This document shows, piece by piece, positions 15,503 to 24,156 of a stretch of 35,730 nt of DNA (the stretch's first letter is position 1; each line of letters begins with the position of its first letter). This DNA comes from an uncultured Saprospiraceae bacterium (GTDB lineage: Bacteria > Bacteroidota > Bacteroidia > Chitinophagales > Saprospiraceae). A program made the position numbers and the translations under genes. The stretch covers positions 1 through 35,730 of the forward strand of contig CAKZVK010000157.1 in assembly GCA_937921825.1 (NCBI GenBank), given 5' to 3'. Under the pieces are notes generated by a model that saw only the letters and a program-made list of their open reading frames with translations, made no database searches and was not told where the DNA came from.

Positions 15503-17281
15503 ATGCAGATGCACAAATTTATTCTATTGTTTCGTATTAAAGTGATTTTGCTTGTAATGGTCTGTGTGCCGATACATATACAGGCGCAGCAATACGCTAA
15601 GGTGCATTTAGTGCAAACCTGTAATACTGCCCCTGCTTTTCAGGATAGTGTAGTGCATAACTCTGAGGGATTGCCCATCAAAGAGTTCATGAGTCCGGTA
15701 ATAGATAAATTGATTTCAGAGGATAGGCTAGAGGCTTCCATAGACTCTTTAGTTGCAGATAGTATCGCTCAGGCCATGCTCGCCTATATCCATGTCGGTC
15801 CCAAGTATAGTTTTGATCAGATTAGCTTAGATAGTGTCAGTACAGATTTGCTAAAGCGATTGGATATAAAGAATCCTAGAACCACAGCAGAGTTTGTAAA
15901 AACCAGAAATCAACTTTCTGAATATTATGGAGACAATGGTTATCCATTCGCTAGAATTCTTCTAGATAGTCTGAAGATGGTAGATGGGGACATTGCTGGA
16001 ATGCTGAGAATAGAAGAGGGGAATGAAATCATCATGGATAGTTTGGTACTCAATGGAGATATACAGATCAGGCAGGGCTTTCTGAGAAACTATCTAGACA
16101 TTCATAAAGGCGAACCCTATAACCATACGAAGGTACAGGCTGTCAAACGACAACTAGATCGCTTACGATTTCTAAAGACTACAGAAGAACCTCAGTTATC
16201 TTTCATCTACGATTATGCGTCACTTAATTTGTTTCTCAAAGCAAAGAACACCAGTCGATTTGATCTACTCTTTGGAGTTATCCCTACTGATAATATTATG
16301 GGACGGCAGTTGTTCTTATCTCTAGATTTTACTGCGGAGCTGCTTAATAAGCTTGGCTATGGTGAGTATATCTTTCTGAACTTCGAACGCTTGCGTCCAG
16401 AGCAGCAGAAATTAGATATCAAGTTTAACTATCCTTATCTTTTAGATACACCGTTTGGAATAGATGTAAGTTTCGAGATATTCAGACTGGCCCTAGATTA
16501 CCAAACCGTCAAATCAAATTTAGGAGTTCAGTACCAACTCAATAGCACTGACCATATCAAAGTCGCTTGGAATTATGAAGGGTCTAAAATTGTACAGGTA
16601 GATACGAACCTTATATTGACTACGCGTATGCTGCCAGAAGATCTAAGTGTTGTGCAGTCTGGACTATCCATAGAGGCCCTTATTTCTAAACTAGATTATA
16701 GATTTAATCCACGTAGAGGATATGCCCTTAGGTTAGGTGCAGTAGGTGGGCAGAGAAAAATATTGATAGACCCTGGTATTGTTTCACTCAGTAATTCTGA
16801 TGTCGATTTTCAAAGTCTCTATGATGAATTGGATTTAGTTGCTCCTCGGTATGAAGTCACGACAGACTTTAGCTACTTCAGACCTATAGCAAGACGAGGG
16901 ACAATTATGGCACAGTTTAGAGGAGGCTGGCGATATACGCCGAGTGGTGATTTGTTACGAAATGAGAAATTTCAGATAGGGGGGAACAAGTTACTCAGAG
17001 GATTTGATGAAGCTTCGATATTTACTTCTTACTATGCACTGTCGACCTTCGAGTATCGTTTGCTCTTATCAGAGAATTCTTATTTCAGTGCGCCCTTTAT
17101 CGACATTGGCTACATAGAGCTGGAGGGCGATGACCAATTGGCTATAGGGATAGGAGCAGGCCTTGTTGCAGAAACCAAAGTGGGTATGTTTAACTTTTCT
17201 GTAGCCGTCGGCCGTAATGATAATCAGTCTTTTGATTTCAGCAAACCGAAAGCCCATTTTGGGTTTATTTCGTTGTTCTAG
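15503..17281 (+). CDS. Omp85 superfamily outer-membrane protein (BamA/TamA-like)
   Basis: This 592-residue protein has a signal peptide (about 1-28, ending IQAQQ). A periplasmic region with at least one POTRA-like domain lies at about 150-225 (GNEIIMDSLVLNGDIQIRQGFLRNYLDIHKGEPYNHTKV, then RQLDRLRFLKTTEEPQLSF). A 16-strand type barrel domain follows from about residue 250. Barrel marks include RFNPRRGYALRLGA, the GGNKLLRGFDEASIF segment resembling the VRGF/Y motif of loop 6, and a C-terminal strand ending in Phe. At this length it has fewer POTRA domains than BamA, so it is more likely a TamA-like or surface-antigen D15 member than the essential BamA. The probable role is insertion or export of envelope proteins or lipids. 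The start may be the ATG at 15509. Confidence 0.85.
   Translation: MQMHKFILLFRIKVILLVMVCVPIHIQAQQYAKVHLVQTCNTAPAFQDSVVHNSEGLPIKEFMSPVIDKLISEDRLEASIDSLVADSIAQAMLAYIHVGPKYSFDQISLDSVSTDLLKRLDIKNPRTTAEFVKTRNQLSEYYGDNGYPFARILLDSLKMVDGDIAGMLRIEEGNEIIMDSLVLNGDIQIRQGFLRNYLDIHKGEPYNHTKVQAVKRQLDRLRFLKTTEEPQLSFIYDYASLNLFLKAKNTSRFDLLFGVIPTDNIMGRQLFLSLDFTAELLNKLGYGEYIFLNFERLRPEQQKLDIKFNYPYLLDTPFGIDVSFEIFRLALDYQTVKSNLGVQYQLNSTDHIKVAWNYEGSKIVQVDTNLILTTRMLPEDLSVVQSGLSIEALISKLDYRFNPRRGYALRLGAVGGQRKILIDPGIVSLSNSDVDFQSLYDELDLVAPRYEVTTDFSYFRPIARRGTIMAQFRGGWRYTPSGDLLRNEKFQIGGNKLLRGFDEASIFTSYYALSTFEYRLLLSENSYFSAPFIDIGYIELEGDDQLAIGIGAGLVAETKVGMFNFSVAVGRNDNQSFDFSKPKAHFGFISLF
15514..15521 (-). promoter_or_regulatory. 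Possible -7 promoter element of hemW
   Basis: On the minus strand this reads TAAATTTG, a full match to TAnnTTTG. It lies 27 bases before the hemW ATG and inside the start region of the opposite gene. No -33 TTG is found at the normal spacing, and the site is AT-rich, so the call is weak. Confidence 0.3.
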
Positions 17282-17287
17282 ATAAAA

Positions 17288-17320
17288 AAAAGAGACCAAA
17301 GATTTTCTTCGGTCTCTTTT
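17288..17320. terminator. Bidirectional terminator between Omp85-like and DUF3857 genes
   Basis: AAAAGAGACC (17288-17297) pairs perfectly with GGTCTCTTTT (17311-17320). There are As on the left and Ts on the right, so it can end transcription from both converging genes. It begins 6 bases after the Omp85-like stop and lies about 32 bases beyond the stop of the minus-strand gene. Confidence 0.88.
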
Positions 17321-17351
17321 ATGGTTTCTTAGGATTATATGAATCAGACTA

Positions 17352-19544
17352 TTAAGTCTTCTTTAGAATAATTTTTTGTTGACTGAAATCATAAGCTTTC
17401 TCGATCATCTCAGTGTAGTTTGTCCATTCAGAGGCAGGTGCATTAGCTTTTTTGTATACTTTTTTTGTCTCTATGGTTAGCTTGTTTCCGTTTTGTGTAG
17501 CGACTGAACTGAAGCTGGCATTAGGATTGTCAATGTTTACATTTATTGACTCTAGACCATGTGCTGTCATTCCTTCAGGTAGGTTAATCGTTACTCTATT
17601 TTCAATTGTCTTGGGAAAGTTGAAAAAGATTTCTTTTGTTCTTTCTGTTAGCTGATCTTCTTCCAGCTCAAGTTGTTTGCCTATTAGTTCTCCTATATTA
17701 AATATAAGATTAGGTCCTGCTTTTTTAATGTGTTCAGAAGTTACAAAGTTGTAAGAAGCTTTTAGTACAGGTTCTTCTGACGTAGTGCCATACTGTAGTA
17801 CTTTGTAATTTGTCACAGTATCAGCATTGTATTCTTTTGCCACCCATGATTGAATAGTCTTTATCTTAGAGTCAGCATAAGTTTCTATTCTGTCATTGAA
17901 TTTACTGACTAGGTTTTCTCCCATTCCACCTAAACGATAATCATCGAATCCTTCCTGTTCGAATGCTTTTGTATTTCTCTGGAGATAAATGTCACCATAT
18001 TTCATTGCATCTTTTTTTCCATACGGGGTATGGAAAAGTAACATCCTGTTATAGATACTCTTGTACATCCCAGAAAAACTTACCACTTCAGCGATTTCGA
18101 GATTGTGTTTTTCGTCAATATTTATTTCCTTTACTGTTAAGCTAGTATTATTATCTGCGGTGCTGTATGGGATTTCTATTTTTTTAAAATCCTCTTTTTT
18201 TACAGATTTTTTTCTTGGAATTCTATACCCAACAGCTCCTTGTACAATCTTGTATTCTTCCCCAGGAAGACTATAATTATCAACTGACCAATAGTAGGTA
18301 TCTGTTAGTGGAACATATACGCCATAAGTTATTTCACTGTCTACGACGACTTGATCAGGGTTGCCGTAATGCTTCGGAACTACAGCCGCATACTCTGCAT
18401 CAATATCGAAATCTTTTAAGGCATTGGCGAAAATATTTGTAAACCCAAATCGAGAAAGCTTGTAGAATTCATGCGACATTTCTATAACTGCTCCTGCTTC
18501 ATAAGACATTCTTTGTGCCCTTTCTCCTTTCATCATAGCTTCTACATAGTAGTATCGTAAAGCGTTATAAATTTTGTTTACTCTTTGTTCTTTTGGAAGC
18601 TTGAAGAATTTCTCACTTCTTCCATATCTATAACATCTTTCATTTATAGTTTCTGCATAGTCAGGAAACTTTCCTATATTGTTTTTTATAGCGGTTTCTA
18701 GATCTAGACCTTTCTGTATTTTTTCATCACTCTTATATCCGAAACTGGTAGGAATGGCCATGAACTTTATAAGAGGGTCGGTTAGATTTGGATACGAATA
18801 AGACTCATATTTTTTAGTAGCTCTTTCTTTGTCCTGCATAACATATCTCTTCACTATTTTTTTCTTTCTTCCACTGTTATCTATTCCTCCATTAGGATCT
18901 TCCTTAATAGCTGGAGCACCATTAAAGGTGTCATAATAAAATTGCCAACTCTTTTCTACATCGAATACTATCTCTTGTGAGACAACAGGGTAAGAATACT
19001 CAAGCGAAGAAATAACTTCTATGATGCCTGTGTATTCTTGGGTAAAGACTTTAAAGAAGTCGATAATGTCACCAACCTCAAGATTTGGGATAGCTATTTT
19101 GTAGTATTGATCATGATGGTAGTTGTCTGTATACAAGTCGGGCACTTTTGATTCTACTTTTTTAGCATTATCTGTGTCTATTTTTTTTGTTGTCCCGTCA
19201 GGCTTTATGAGACGAATTCCTATTGCCTCAGAGGGTTGAAAGTAAAATTCTGTAAGGGTATTTAACTCTGACTTGTCTTGAATTAAAATCCTTTTTCTAG
19301 TAATACCCTTGGTGCCATTATATCCATTATCAGAATATCTTTGAAATGAAAGATGGACCTTTTGGCAAAGGACTACTAGTGATTCATCTTTGAATTTTTC
19401 TGGTGCTTCGAAAACATCAAATTGCTTTTCGTATTCGCCAAATACTTCATTGTAGTATTTTAAGTTTGTTTCTGCTACTTCCTTGTCAGATTGACTAAAA
19501 ATTAATTGAGGAAGTAGAACACAAATTAGAAGTAGGTTTCTCAT
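17352..19544 (-). CDS. DUF3857 domain protein, transglutaminase-like region without catalytic triad
   Basis: The 730-residue exported protein has a signal peptide of about 18 residues (LLPQLIFSQ). A DUF3857 domain fills roughly 40-230. Segments such as EFYFQPSEAIGIRLIKPDGTTKKID and VPDLYTDNYHHDQYYKIAIPNLEVGDIID are typical of it. A middle region (about 300-470) sits where other members carry a transglutaminase core. The GDCKG cysteine motif is replaced by an EMSHEFYKLSRFGFTNIFANALKDF helix, and no Cys-His-Asp set can be seen. The C-terminus is a beta-rich domain. The gene overlaps its upstream partner by one base (TAATG), so the two are translated together. The pair likely works in the periplasm or at the outer membrane as one catalytic and one non-catalytic subunit, which is an inference. 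Confidence 0.8.
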   Translation of the reverse strand: MRNLLLICVLLPQLIFSQSDKEVAETNLKYYNEVFGEYEKQFDVFEAPEKFKDESLVVLCQKVHLSFQRYSDNGYNGTKGITRKRILIQDKSELNTLTEFYFQPSEAIGIRLIKPDGTTKKIDTDNAKKVESKVPDLYTDNYHHDQYYKIAIPNLEVGDIIDFFKVFTQEYTGIIEVISSLEYSYPVVSQEIVFDVEKSWQFYYDTFNGAPAIKEDPNGGIDNSGRKKKIVKRYVMQDKERATKKYESYSYPNLTDPLIKFMAIPTSFGYKSDEKIQKGLDLETAIKNNIGKFPDYAETINERCYRYGRSEKFFKLPKEQRVNKIYNALRYYYVEAMMKGERAQRMSYEAGAVIEMSHEFYKLSRFGFTNIFANALKDFDIDAEYAAVVPKHYGNPDQVVVDSEITYGVYVPLTDTYYWSVDNYSLPGEEYKIVQGAVGYRIPRKKSVKKEDFKKIEIPYSTADNNTSLTVKEINIDEKHNLEIAEVVSFSGMYKSIYNRMLLFHTPYGKKDAMKYGDIYLQRNTKAFEQEGFDDYRLGGMGENLVSKFNDRIETYADSKIKTIQSWVAKEYNADTVTNYKVLQYGTTSEEPVLKASYNFVTSEHIKKAGPNLIFNIGELIGKQLELEEDQLTERTKEIFFNFPKTIENRVTINLPEGMTAHGLESINVNIDNPNASFSSVATQNGNKLTIETKKVYKKANAPASEWTNYTEMIEKAYDFSQQKIILKKT

Positions 19545-21415
19545 TATGATTTTTTGTTTATGATGATTATTTGATCAGAATAAAACTTGTTGAGCGCTTT
19601 TATGGCTTTATTCCAGTCTTCAAATTCATCTGGGTTAATAATTGGGGTTTTAATCTTTATGGTTTTGTTATAAATAATAGTATTTCCTTGTTGATTGTAT
19701 GATAGGTCAAATTCGTATTTCTCTGTTGCTACTTTTACAGGTTCAGGCATATAACTAATGGATGCACCTTCTGGAATATTTAATTCTGTAAGGGCCTCAA
19801 GAAAATATGTCTTATTCATAGAAACAGGTCTTTTCCTATTCTTTTGTATCGTGTAATTTTGATAAGTGTTGTCGAACTCTAGACTTAAATACATCTCATC
19901 AGCTAGTTTTGTGATTTGATTTTTAAGTTCAATTGAGTAATCATGTGTGAATTTTCTATCCCTATTTAGATCTACAGTTTCTCCGAGTTTGATGGATAAG
20001 TTTTTATCATCATTAGTGATATAATTGGTTAGTGCATCTTGCCTGTCAGAGTTTTTATAGTAGTGCATAAAATTGAATAACCAGGTTTTTCTAGTACCAG
20101 TCACTTGCATATTGCCAGTACCTAATAGCTTATCATCTTCTATATCAAGATGGTAATGATATGTTTCCTTGTTGAGACTAAGATCCGCCACCGGTACTTC
20201 TTTCAGCAAAAAATTATCTCCGTCTTCTATCATCACTTCTTTGCCTTCTATTCTGTACGCATAGGTTCTGAGATCAGAATATTTTTCTGTAGCATCTAGA
20301 AAAATTTCTTTGCCGTCTAGGAATACAGTACATATCATGTGATTATCTACCATAAGAGATGGTGTCGCATACGAATAGGGTAGGTCTTTAGTGCCAAGCC
20401 AAGTTAGACGTGCATCTAACCCTGCCAAAACAAGTAAGTTCTTTGTGAGATTGGCCATCCCCTTACAGTCACCATATTTATTGGCATATACTTCTTGACA
20501 GGTTTGTGGTTTGAAACCCATGATTCCATCTTCATAGGCTAAGTAGCGTATATTATCTTGTACCCAGTAGAAAATAGTTTTGATCTTGTCTGTATCACTA
20601 TCTGATTCTTTGACGAGTTTATTTACTAGGTCATTTAACTCCTCTGGTTTGTTTTCGTCTCCATTTGTTAGTGAATTATACCAGTTGTATAAGTCTGACG
20701 TTTCTTGCATCAGGCGCACTTCTTTTCCATTGTTTGAAAAAGATCTAGGAATTATAACTAGATGGGGTCTTGATAGACTGACAGAAGGTTCGTTTTTATA
20801 GATTACAAGTGGATCTAGTAATGTTTCTTTATAGTTGTATATTTTGGTGCCGCCTTTTTTTACGATGTCACTTGTGATGTTGGAGTTCTCAAAATTCCAT
20901 TTGAATATTCCTGCATCCATCCATTCCGGCACCTCTATGGTTACGTTACTTTCTAGTACTTTGTATGCATCGCCAAAGAAAATTTTATTCAGAAATTTTA
21001 TGTCATCGAATACGACTTCGTATATGAAGGTGACTACTTCACCTTTCTCATCAAAAACATGATCAAAGTAACAGACTTTAGTGTCGGAACTAAAGATCCC
21101 ATCTATATCATAATCAGAAAGAACGATATCCTGGTCCCATAAACCTTTTCCAATCTTGTATTGTAGATTGGTGATTCTGCTGAAGTCATTTGCAAAGATT
21201 GAGTTAGCATAAGTATTATTGAGATTGGAATTCAATTGTACTTCTAATTCTGTAGAGAGCTTTGCTTTCATGACATTGTCGTCATCGATAAAGAACTCTA
21301 CTTTTTGAGACTTCTGGTTTATGGTAAAAGATTCTCTTTTCTTGTTTTCATTGTTTGCAGTTAATGCTTGAGTGAATAGAAATGTTAGCATTAATATCAG
21401 TGTATAATTCTTCAT
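19544..21415 (-). CDS. DUF3857 domain protein with intact transglutaminase core
   Basis: The 623-residue protein has a signal peptide (about 1-20) and an N-terminal DUF3857 domain (about 40-240) rich in paired strands. A transglutaminase-like core at about 255-380 follows. It has the papain-type triad in order: Cys317 in NKYGDCKGMANLTKNLL, His359 in MVDNHMICTVFLDGK and Asp374 in IFLDATEKY. The motif FYWVQDNIRYLAYEDGIMGFKPQ just before the cysteine is typical. Such proteins are common in Bacteroidota as uncharacterised exported transglutaminase or protease-fold enzymes. The C-terminal 240 residues are a beta-rich domain. It is the first gene of a two-gene unit with the 730-residue protein. The substrate is unknown. 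Confidence 0.85.
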   Translation of the reverse strand: MKNYTLILMLTFLFTQALTANNENKKRESFTINQKSQKVEFFIDDDNVMKAKLSTELEVQLNSNLNNTYANSIFANDFSRITNLQYKIGKGLWDQDIVLSDYDIDGIFSSDTKVCYFDHVFDEKGEVVTFIYEVVFDDIKFLNKIFFGDAYKVLESNVTIEVPEWMDAGIFKWNFENSNITSDIVKKGGTKIYNYKETLLDPLVIYKNEPSVSLSRPHLVIIPRSFSNNGKEVRLMQETSDLYNWYNSLTNGDENKPEELNDLVNKLVKESDSDTDKIKTIFYWVQDNIRYLAYEDGIMGFKPQTCQEVYANKYGDCKGMANLTKNLLVLAGLDARLTWLGTKDLPYSYATPSLMVDNHMICTVFLDGKEIFLDATEKYSDLRTYAYRIEGKEVMIEDGDNFLLKEVPVADLSLNKETYHYHLDIEDDKLLGTGNMQVTGTRKTWLFNFMHYYKNSDRQDALTNYITNDDKNLSIKLGETVDLNRDRKFTHDYSIELKNQITKLADEMYLSLEFDNTYQNYTIQKNRKRPVSMNKTYFLEALTELNIPEGASISYMPEPVKVATEKYEFDLSYNQQGNTIIYNKTIKIKTPIINPDEFEDWNKAIKALNKFYSDQIIIINKKS

Positions 21416-21847
21416 TGCTATGATTAGGGAAGTGATCTAATTATTTATAAATAATGTGCTGTAGTAGCTAAGTGAAACTGTTATGCTGATTCTGTCCATT
21501 ATGTCGTAAGGTTTGTATATTGCTCAGCCCTAAATCTAGAAAGCTGAAAAGGGACTGGTCTATATCTATGTTTCCATATGCTGCGTAGGTTACAATGCTT
21601 TTGTACTGATTATTATAAATTGAATAATCCTGTCTTTGAGCGACAGTTTGTGCGGAATTCCACAAGCACAGAAGTGATGAAGTCGTCTTTCGACCCATAG
21701 TAATTATTTTCTTAGGTTTTGCTTCAGCCTCTGGGGGGAAGTGACTGTTTATTTTCCATTCAAGAAAACAATTACAATACCAAGGCCCTGATATGTTAGG
21801 CTTTGATGTTTTTTAAGCCCATACAATTGGTAGGAATGACAAGTGTC
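21416..21847. other. 432-base gap with no supported gene
   Basis: This stretch separates the DUF3857 pair from the methyltransferase genes. A 76-codon minus-strand frame (21468-21698) starts MGRKTTSSLLCLWNSAQTVA and has a weak hydrophobic start. It has no family look, no good promoter and no conserved partner, so I leave it uncalled. I see no tRNA, strong hairpin or repeat here. A minus-strand promoter for the DUF3857 pair should lie near 21416-21500, but no TAnnTTTG element stands out. Confidence 0.5.
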
Positions 21848-22441
21848 TTACAAAATAAATAGACCAAATAGCTCATTGTCAGCTCTGGGTGCAATAGAAT
21901 TGTAGCACTCTGACAGTACTTTAACCGTTAGATAGGGGATAAAGTATTGCAGGTATTCTTCCTTATTACCGCCGAATGGTCTATTACCGTTTGGCACTAG
22001 TGGATGTTGGAACCATAGGCCTACGAGCTTGCCACGTGGTGCAAGCAGCTGCGACATCTTCTTGGCGTATTTGCTTCTATTTTCTGGGGTAGGTTCGAAT
22101 GAACAAAAGAAGGTTTGCTCTATGATAAGGTCATAGGTGCCGGTATGCTCAAAGAAATCTTCTTGCAAGATTTGACTAGTCGGAAAGTCAGGTACTCTCT
22201 TTTTTAAGGCCTCTAGGGGTTTAGCAGATATATCTAGCACATATACCTTGGGGAAGCCAGCATCGAAAAGATATTCCGCTTCATAGGCATTTCCAGCACC
22301 AGGGATTAGAATTTTTATATCCTTGTTTTCTAACTGATCTACGTAGGCCTTTATAGGAGTAGAAGGATAGCCGATATCCCAGCCCGTCCTATTTTCCTCG
22401 TACCTACTGGTCCAATATTCTTGCAGTTCTTTTTCTTTCAT
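21848..22441 (-). CDS. TPMT-family SAM-dependent methyltransferase
   Basis: The 197-residue protein matches the thiopurine S-methyltransferase family by its opening YWTSRYEENRTGWDIGYPSTPIKAYVDQL (a W-x-x-RW-x4-TGWD pattern), the SAM-binding strand ILIPGAGNAYEAEYLFDAGF, the acidic strand end VYVLDIS, LQEDFF, and YDLIIEQTFFCSFEP before the catalytic region. Family members methylate small thiols, selenium or tellurium compounds, or iodide and thiocyanate. No residue here tells the substrate. It is the last gene of a likely minus-strand unit with the O-methyltransferase (21-base gap) and the EamA transporter (14-base overlap). That grouping could mean methylation and export of a small molecule, but this is speculation from gene order. 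Confidence 0.85.
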   Translation of the reverse strand: MKEKELQEYWTSRYEENRTGWDIGYPSTPIKAYVDQLENKDIKILIPGAGNAYEAEYLFDAGFPKVYVLDISAKPLEALKKRVPDFPTSQILQEDFFEHTGTYDLIIEQTFFCSFEPTPENRSKYAKKMSQLLAPRGKLVGLWFQHPLVPNGNRPFGGNKEEYLQYFIPYLTVKVLSECYNSIAPRADNELFGLFIL

Positions 22442-22462
22442 TATGTAAGAAGGACCGAAATT

Positions 22463-23119
22463 TTACTTTTTGATTATAAAATTTACGCCATCATCTATAG
22501 GTAGTATGATGTTCTCTACACGATCATCTGCTATGATTTTTTTATTGAAGGCATCTAAGCCTTGACCTAATTTATCGTTATCAGGGTGGCCGACTTTTCC
22601 TTTCCATAGTACATTGTCAGCAAGGATGACCCCGCCTTTTCTAAGCTTAGGAAAGAGGAGGTCAAAATATTTTGAATATTGCCTTTTGGCCGCATCTACA
22701 AATACTAAATCCAGTTCTACTTCCAGATCAGCAATTATGTCACCTGCGTCACCTAGCAGATGTTTAATATGGCCGGACTCAGGCGCTTCAGAGAATACTG
22801 TCTGAGCAAGTTCATAGTGTTTAGGATCTTTCTCTATAGTGTAGATGATACCATCCTTGGCCAGACCTTCTCTGAGACAGAGAGCACCATAGCCTGTAAA
22901 CGTCCCTATTTCTAATATTACTTTAGGACGGATGATCATAGACATCATCTGTAAGTACTTGCCGAGGTACTGACCAGAGGCCATAATATATTGTCCCGTA
23001 GCTTCTGTAGCTGATTCTAGGGCTTCAGTGATGAAAGCAGGTTTGCTAGAATGTTCTTCGCAATAGGCTTGGAGGACGGGATCAGTAATGTGTGGGAACT
23101 CTTCTTTATGCTTCGTCAT
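22463..23119 (-). CDS. O-methyltransferase (class I SAM, caffeoyl-CoA OMT family)
   Basis: The 218-residue protein shows the ordered motifs of the metal-dependent O-methyltransferase_3 family. These are GKYLQMMSMIIRPKVILEIGTFTGYGALCL (SAM motif I), IYTIEKDP (ribose-binding acidic end), LLGDA, LDLVFVDAAKRQYSKYFD (the metal-binding Asp of the VFVDA motif) and GGVILADNVLWKGKV (second metal ligands in ADNVLW). Length is usual. Bacterial members methylate catechols and other hydroxylated aromatics or act on tRNA wobble uridine (TrmR). The TrmR possibility should be kept open, as it belongs to the same family. The start overlaps the end of the EamA gene by 14 bases, suggesting coupled translation. 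Confidence 0.9.
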   Translation of the reverse strand: MTKHKEEFPHITDPVLQAYCEEHSSKPAFITEALESATEATGQYIMASGQYLGKYLQMMSMIIRPKVILEIGTFTGYGALCLREGLAKDGIIYTIEKDPKHYELAQTVFSEAPESGHIKHLLGDAGDIIADLEVELDLVFVDAAKRQYSKYFDLLFPKLRKGGVILADNVLWKGKVGHPDNDKLGQGLDAFNKKIIADDRVENIILPIDDGVNFIIKK

Positions 23120-23999
23120 TTGCTCTTTGGTTTTTAAGTTTTTTCAGAATAGGATGTGAAAGGACTATCAGCATTATGAACACCATTCCGAGATAAAAAG
23201 TTGGACTCATTTCCTTATGCTCTTTGAGAATTATGATTGCTAGTAGTATTCCATATACAGGTTCTAGATTGATGACTAGATTGGCATCAAAGGCAGACAC
23301 ATATCTAAGTGCCTTCATACTTATTACAAAAGCTAAGGTCGTACAGGCCAGGGCAAGGATGATGAGATAGATCCAATCATCCCCTTGAGGCATTATGCTG
23401 ATGCCTGCGTTATACACGAAAGGCATCAATAGAGAGATGAATATGAAGGCACTAGACATTTCCAGAAAGCTGATCTGATAAGCATCTGCTTTATCGACAA
23501 GCTTTTTATTGAGAGTAGCAAAGAGTGCTGCAAGAAAGGCAGATAATAATCCTACCCATAGTCCTTTTAGTAATGTGAATTCTATGTCAGCTGCAATCAG
23601 TAGCATGGGGGGTATGATAAGTATTCCTAATATGAATTCCAACCACTGAAATTTCTTGCCAGTAATCAAGGGTTCTATCATGGAGGTATATAAAGAAGTG
23701 GTGGCCATAGCAGCCAGAGCGATGGAGGCATTAGCATACTTAATGGCGCCATAGAAAGTAATCCAGTGTATGGCTACTATAATGCCTACTCCTAGAAAAG
23801 CTAGGATCGAATGACGTGGTAGTTGCAAGAGAGACTTTCCAAACTTAATAAAGAACAATAAGCTAGCACTTGTAATCATCACTCGCCACCAGACGAGACT
23901 TACTGCTGAGATACTAATGAGGTCTCCTAGTATAGCTGTAAGACCATACAGCAGTACAGCAAAATGTAATTGTAGATAGGCAATTTTAGATTGATTCAT
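23106..23999 (-). CDS. EamA/DMT-family transporter
   Basis: The 297-residue protein is almost wholly hydrophobic, with about ten membrane helices in two EamA halves (residues about 5-140 and 150-285). The first half has the LLYGLTAILGDLISISAVSLVWWRVMITS pattern, and AIKYANASIALAAMATTSLYTSMIEPL is the conserved helix 3-4 stretch. The second half repeats it with LRYVSAFDANLVINLEPVYGILLAIIILKE. Proteins of this drug/metabolite superfamily usually export amino acids, nucleosides or other small molecules. The substrate is unknown. It leads the unit with the two methyltransferases. Its C-terminal end is charged (LKKLKNQRANDEA). Confidence 0.9.
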   Translation of the reverse strand: MNQSKIAYLQLHFAVLLYGLTAILGDLISISAVSLVWWRVMITSASLLFFIKFGKSLLQLPRHSILAFLGVGIIVAIHWITFYGAIKYANASIALAAMATTSLYTSMIEPLITGKKFQWLEFILGILIIPPMLLIAADIEFTLLKGLWVGLLSAFLAALFATLNKKLVDKADAYQISFLEMSSAFIFISLLMPFVYNAGISIMPQGDDWIYLIILALACTTLAFVISMKALRYVSAFDANLVINLEPVYGILLAIIILKEHKEMSPTFYLGMVFIMLIVLSHPILKKLKNQRANDEA

Positions 24000-24127
24000 A
24001 CTTGCTACTCTTACTTAAAGAGACTACTAGATGACGTTTAGTGATGGCAAGTTTAGCAAATGAAAGGCATTATTAAACTTAAAGCTAGAAAATGATTGAA
24101 CAAGTAAGCTATATTTAGGTTTTATCA

Positions 24128-24135
24128 TACATTTG
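24128..24135 (+). promoter_or_regulatory. -7 promoter element of the peroxiredoxin-clpS-aat unit
   Basis: TACATTTG matches TAnnTTTG in all fixed positions, 21 bases before the peroxiredoxin ATG. The nearest upstream TTG (24096-24098) is 29 bases away, beyond the usual 17-23, so only the -7 element is supported. Confidence 0.45.
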
Positions 24136-24156
24136 GATATCTAAACCACCCTTTTT

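Noticed and set aside
21468-21698. A 76-codon minus-strand frame with a weakly hydrophobic start
   Set aside because: No recognisable family, no promoter element, and polar low-information sequence after the first 20 residues. It could be a gene remnant but nothing supports that.
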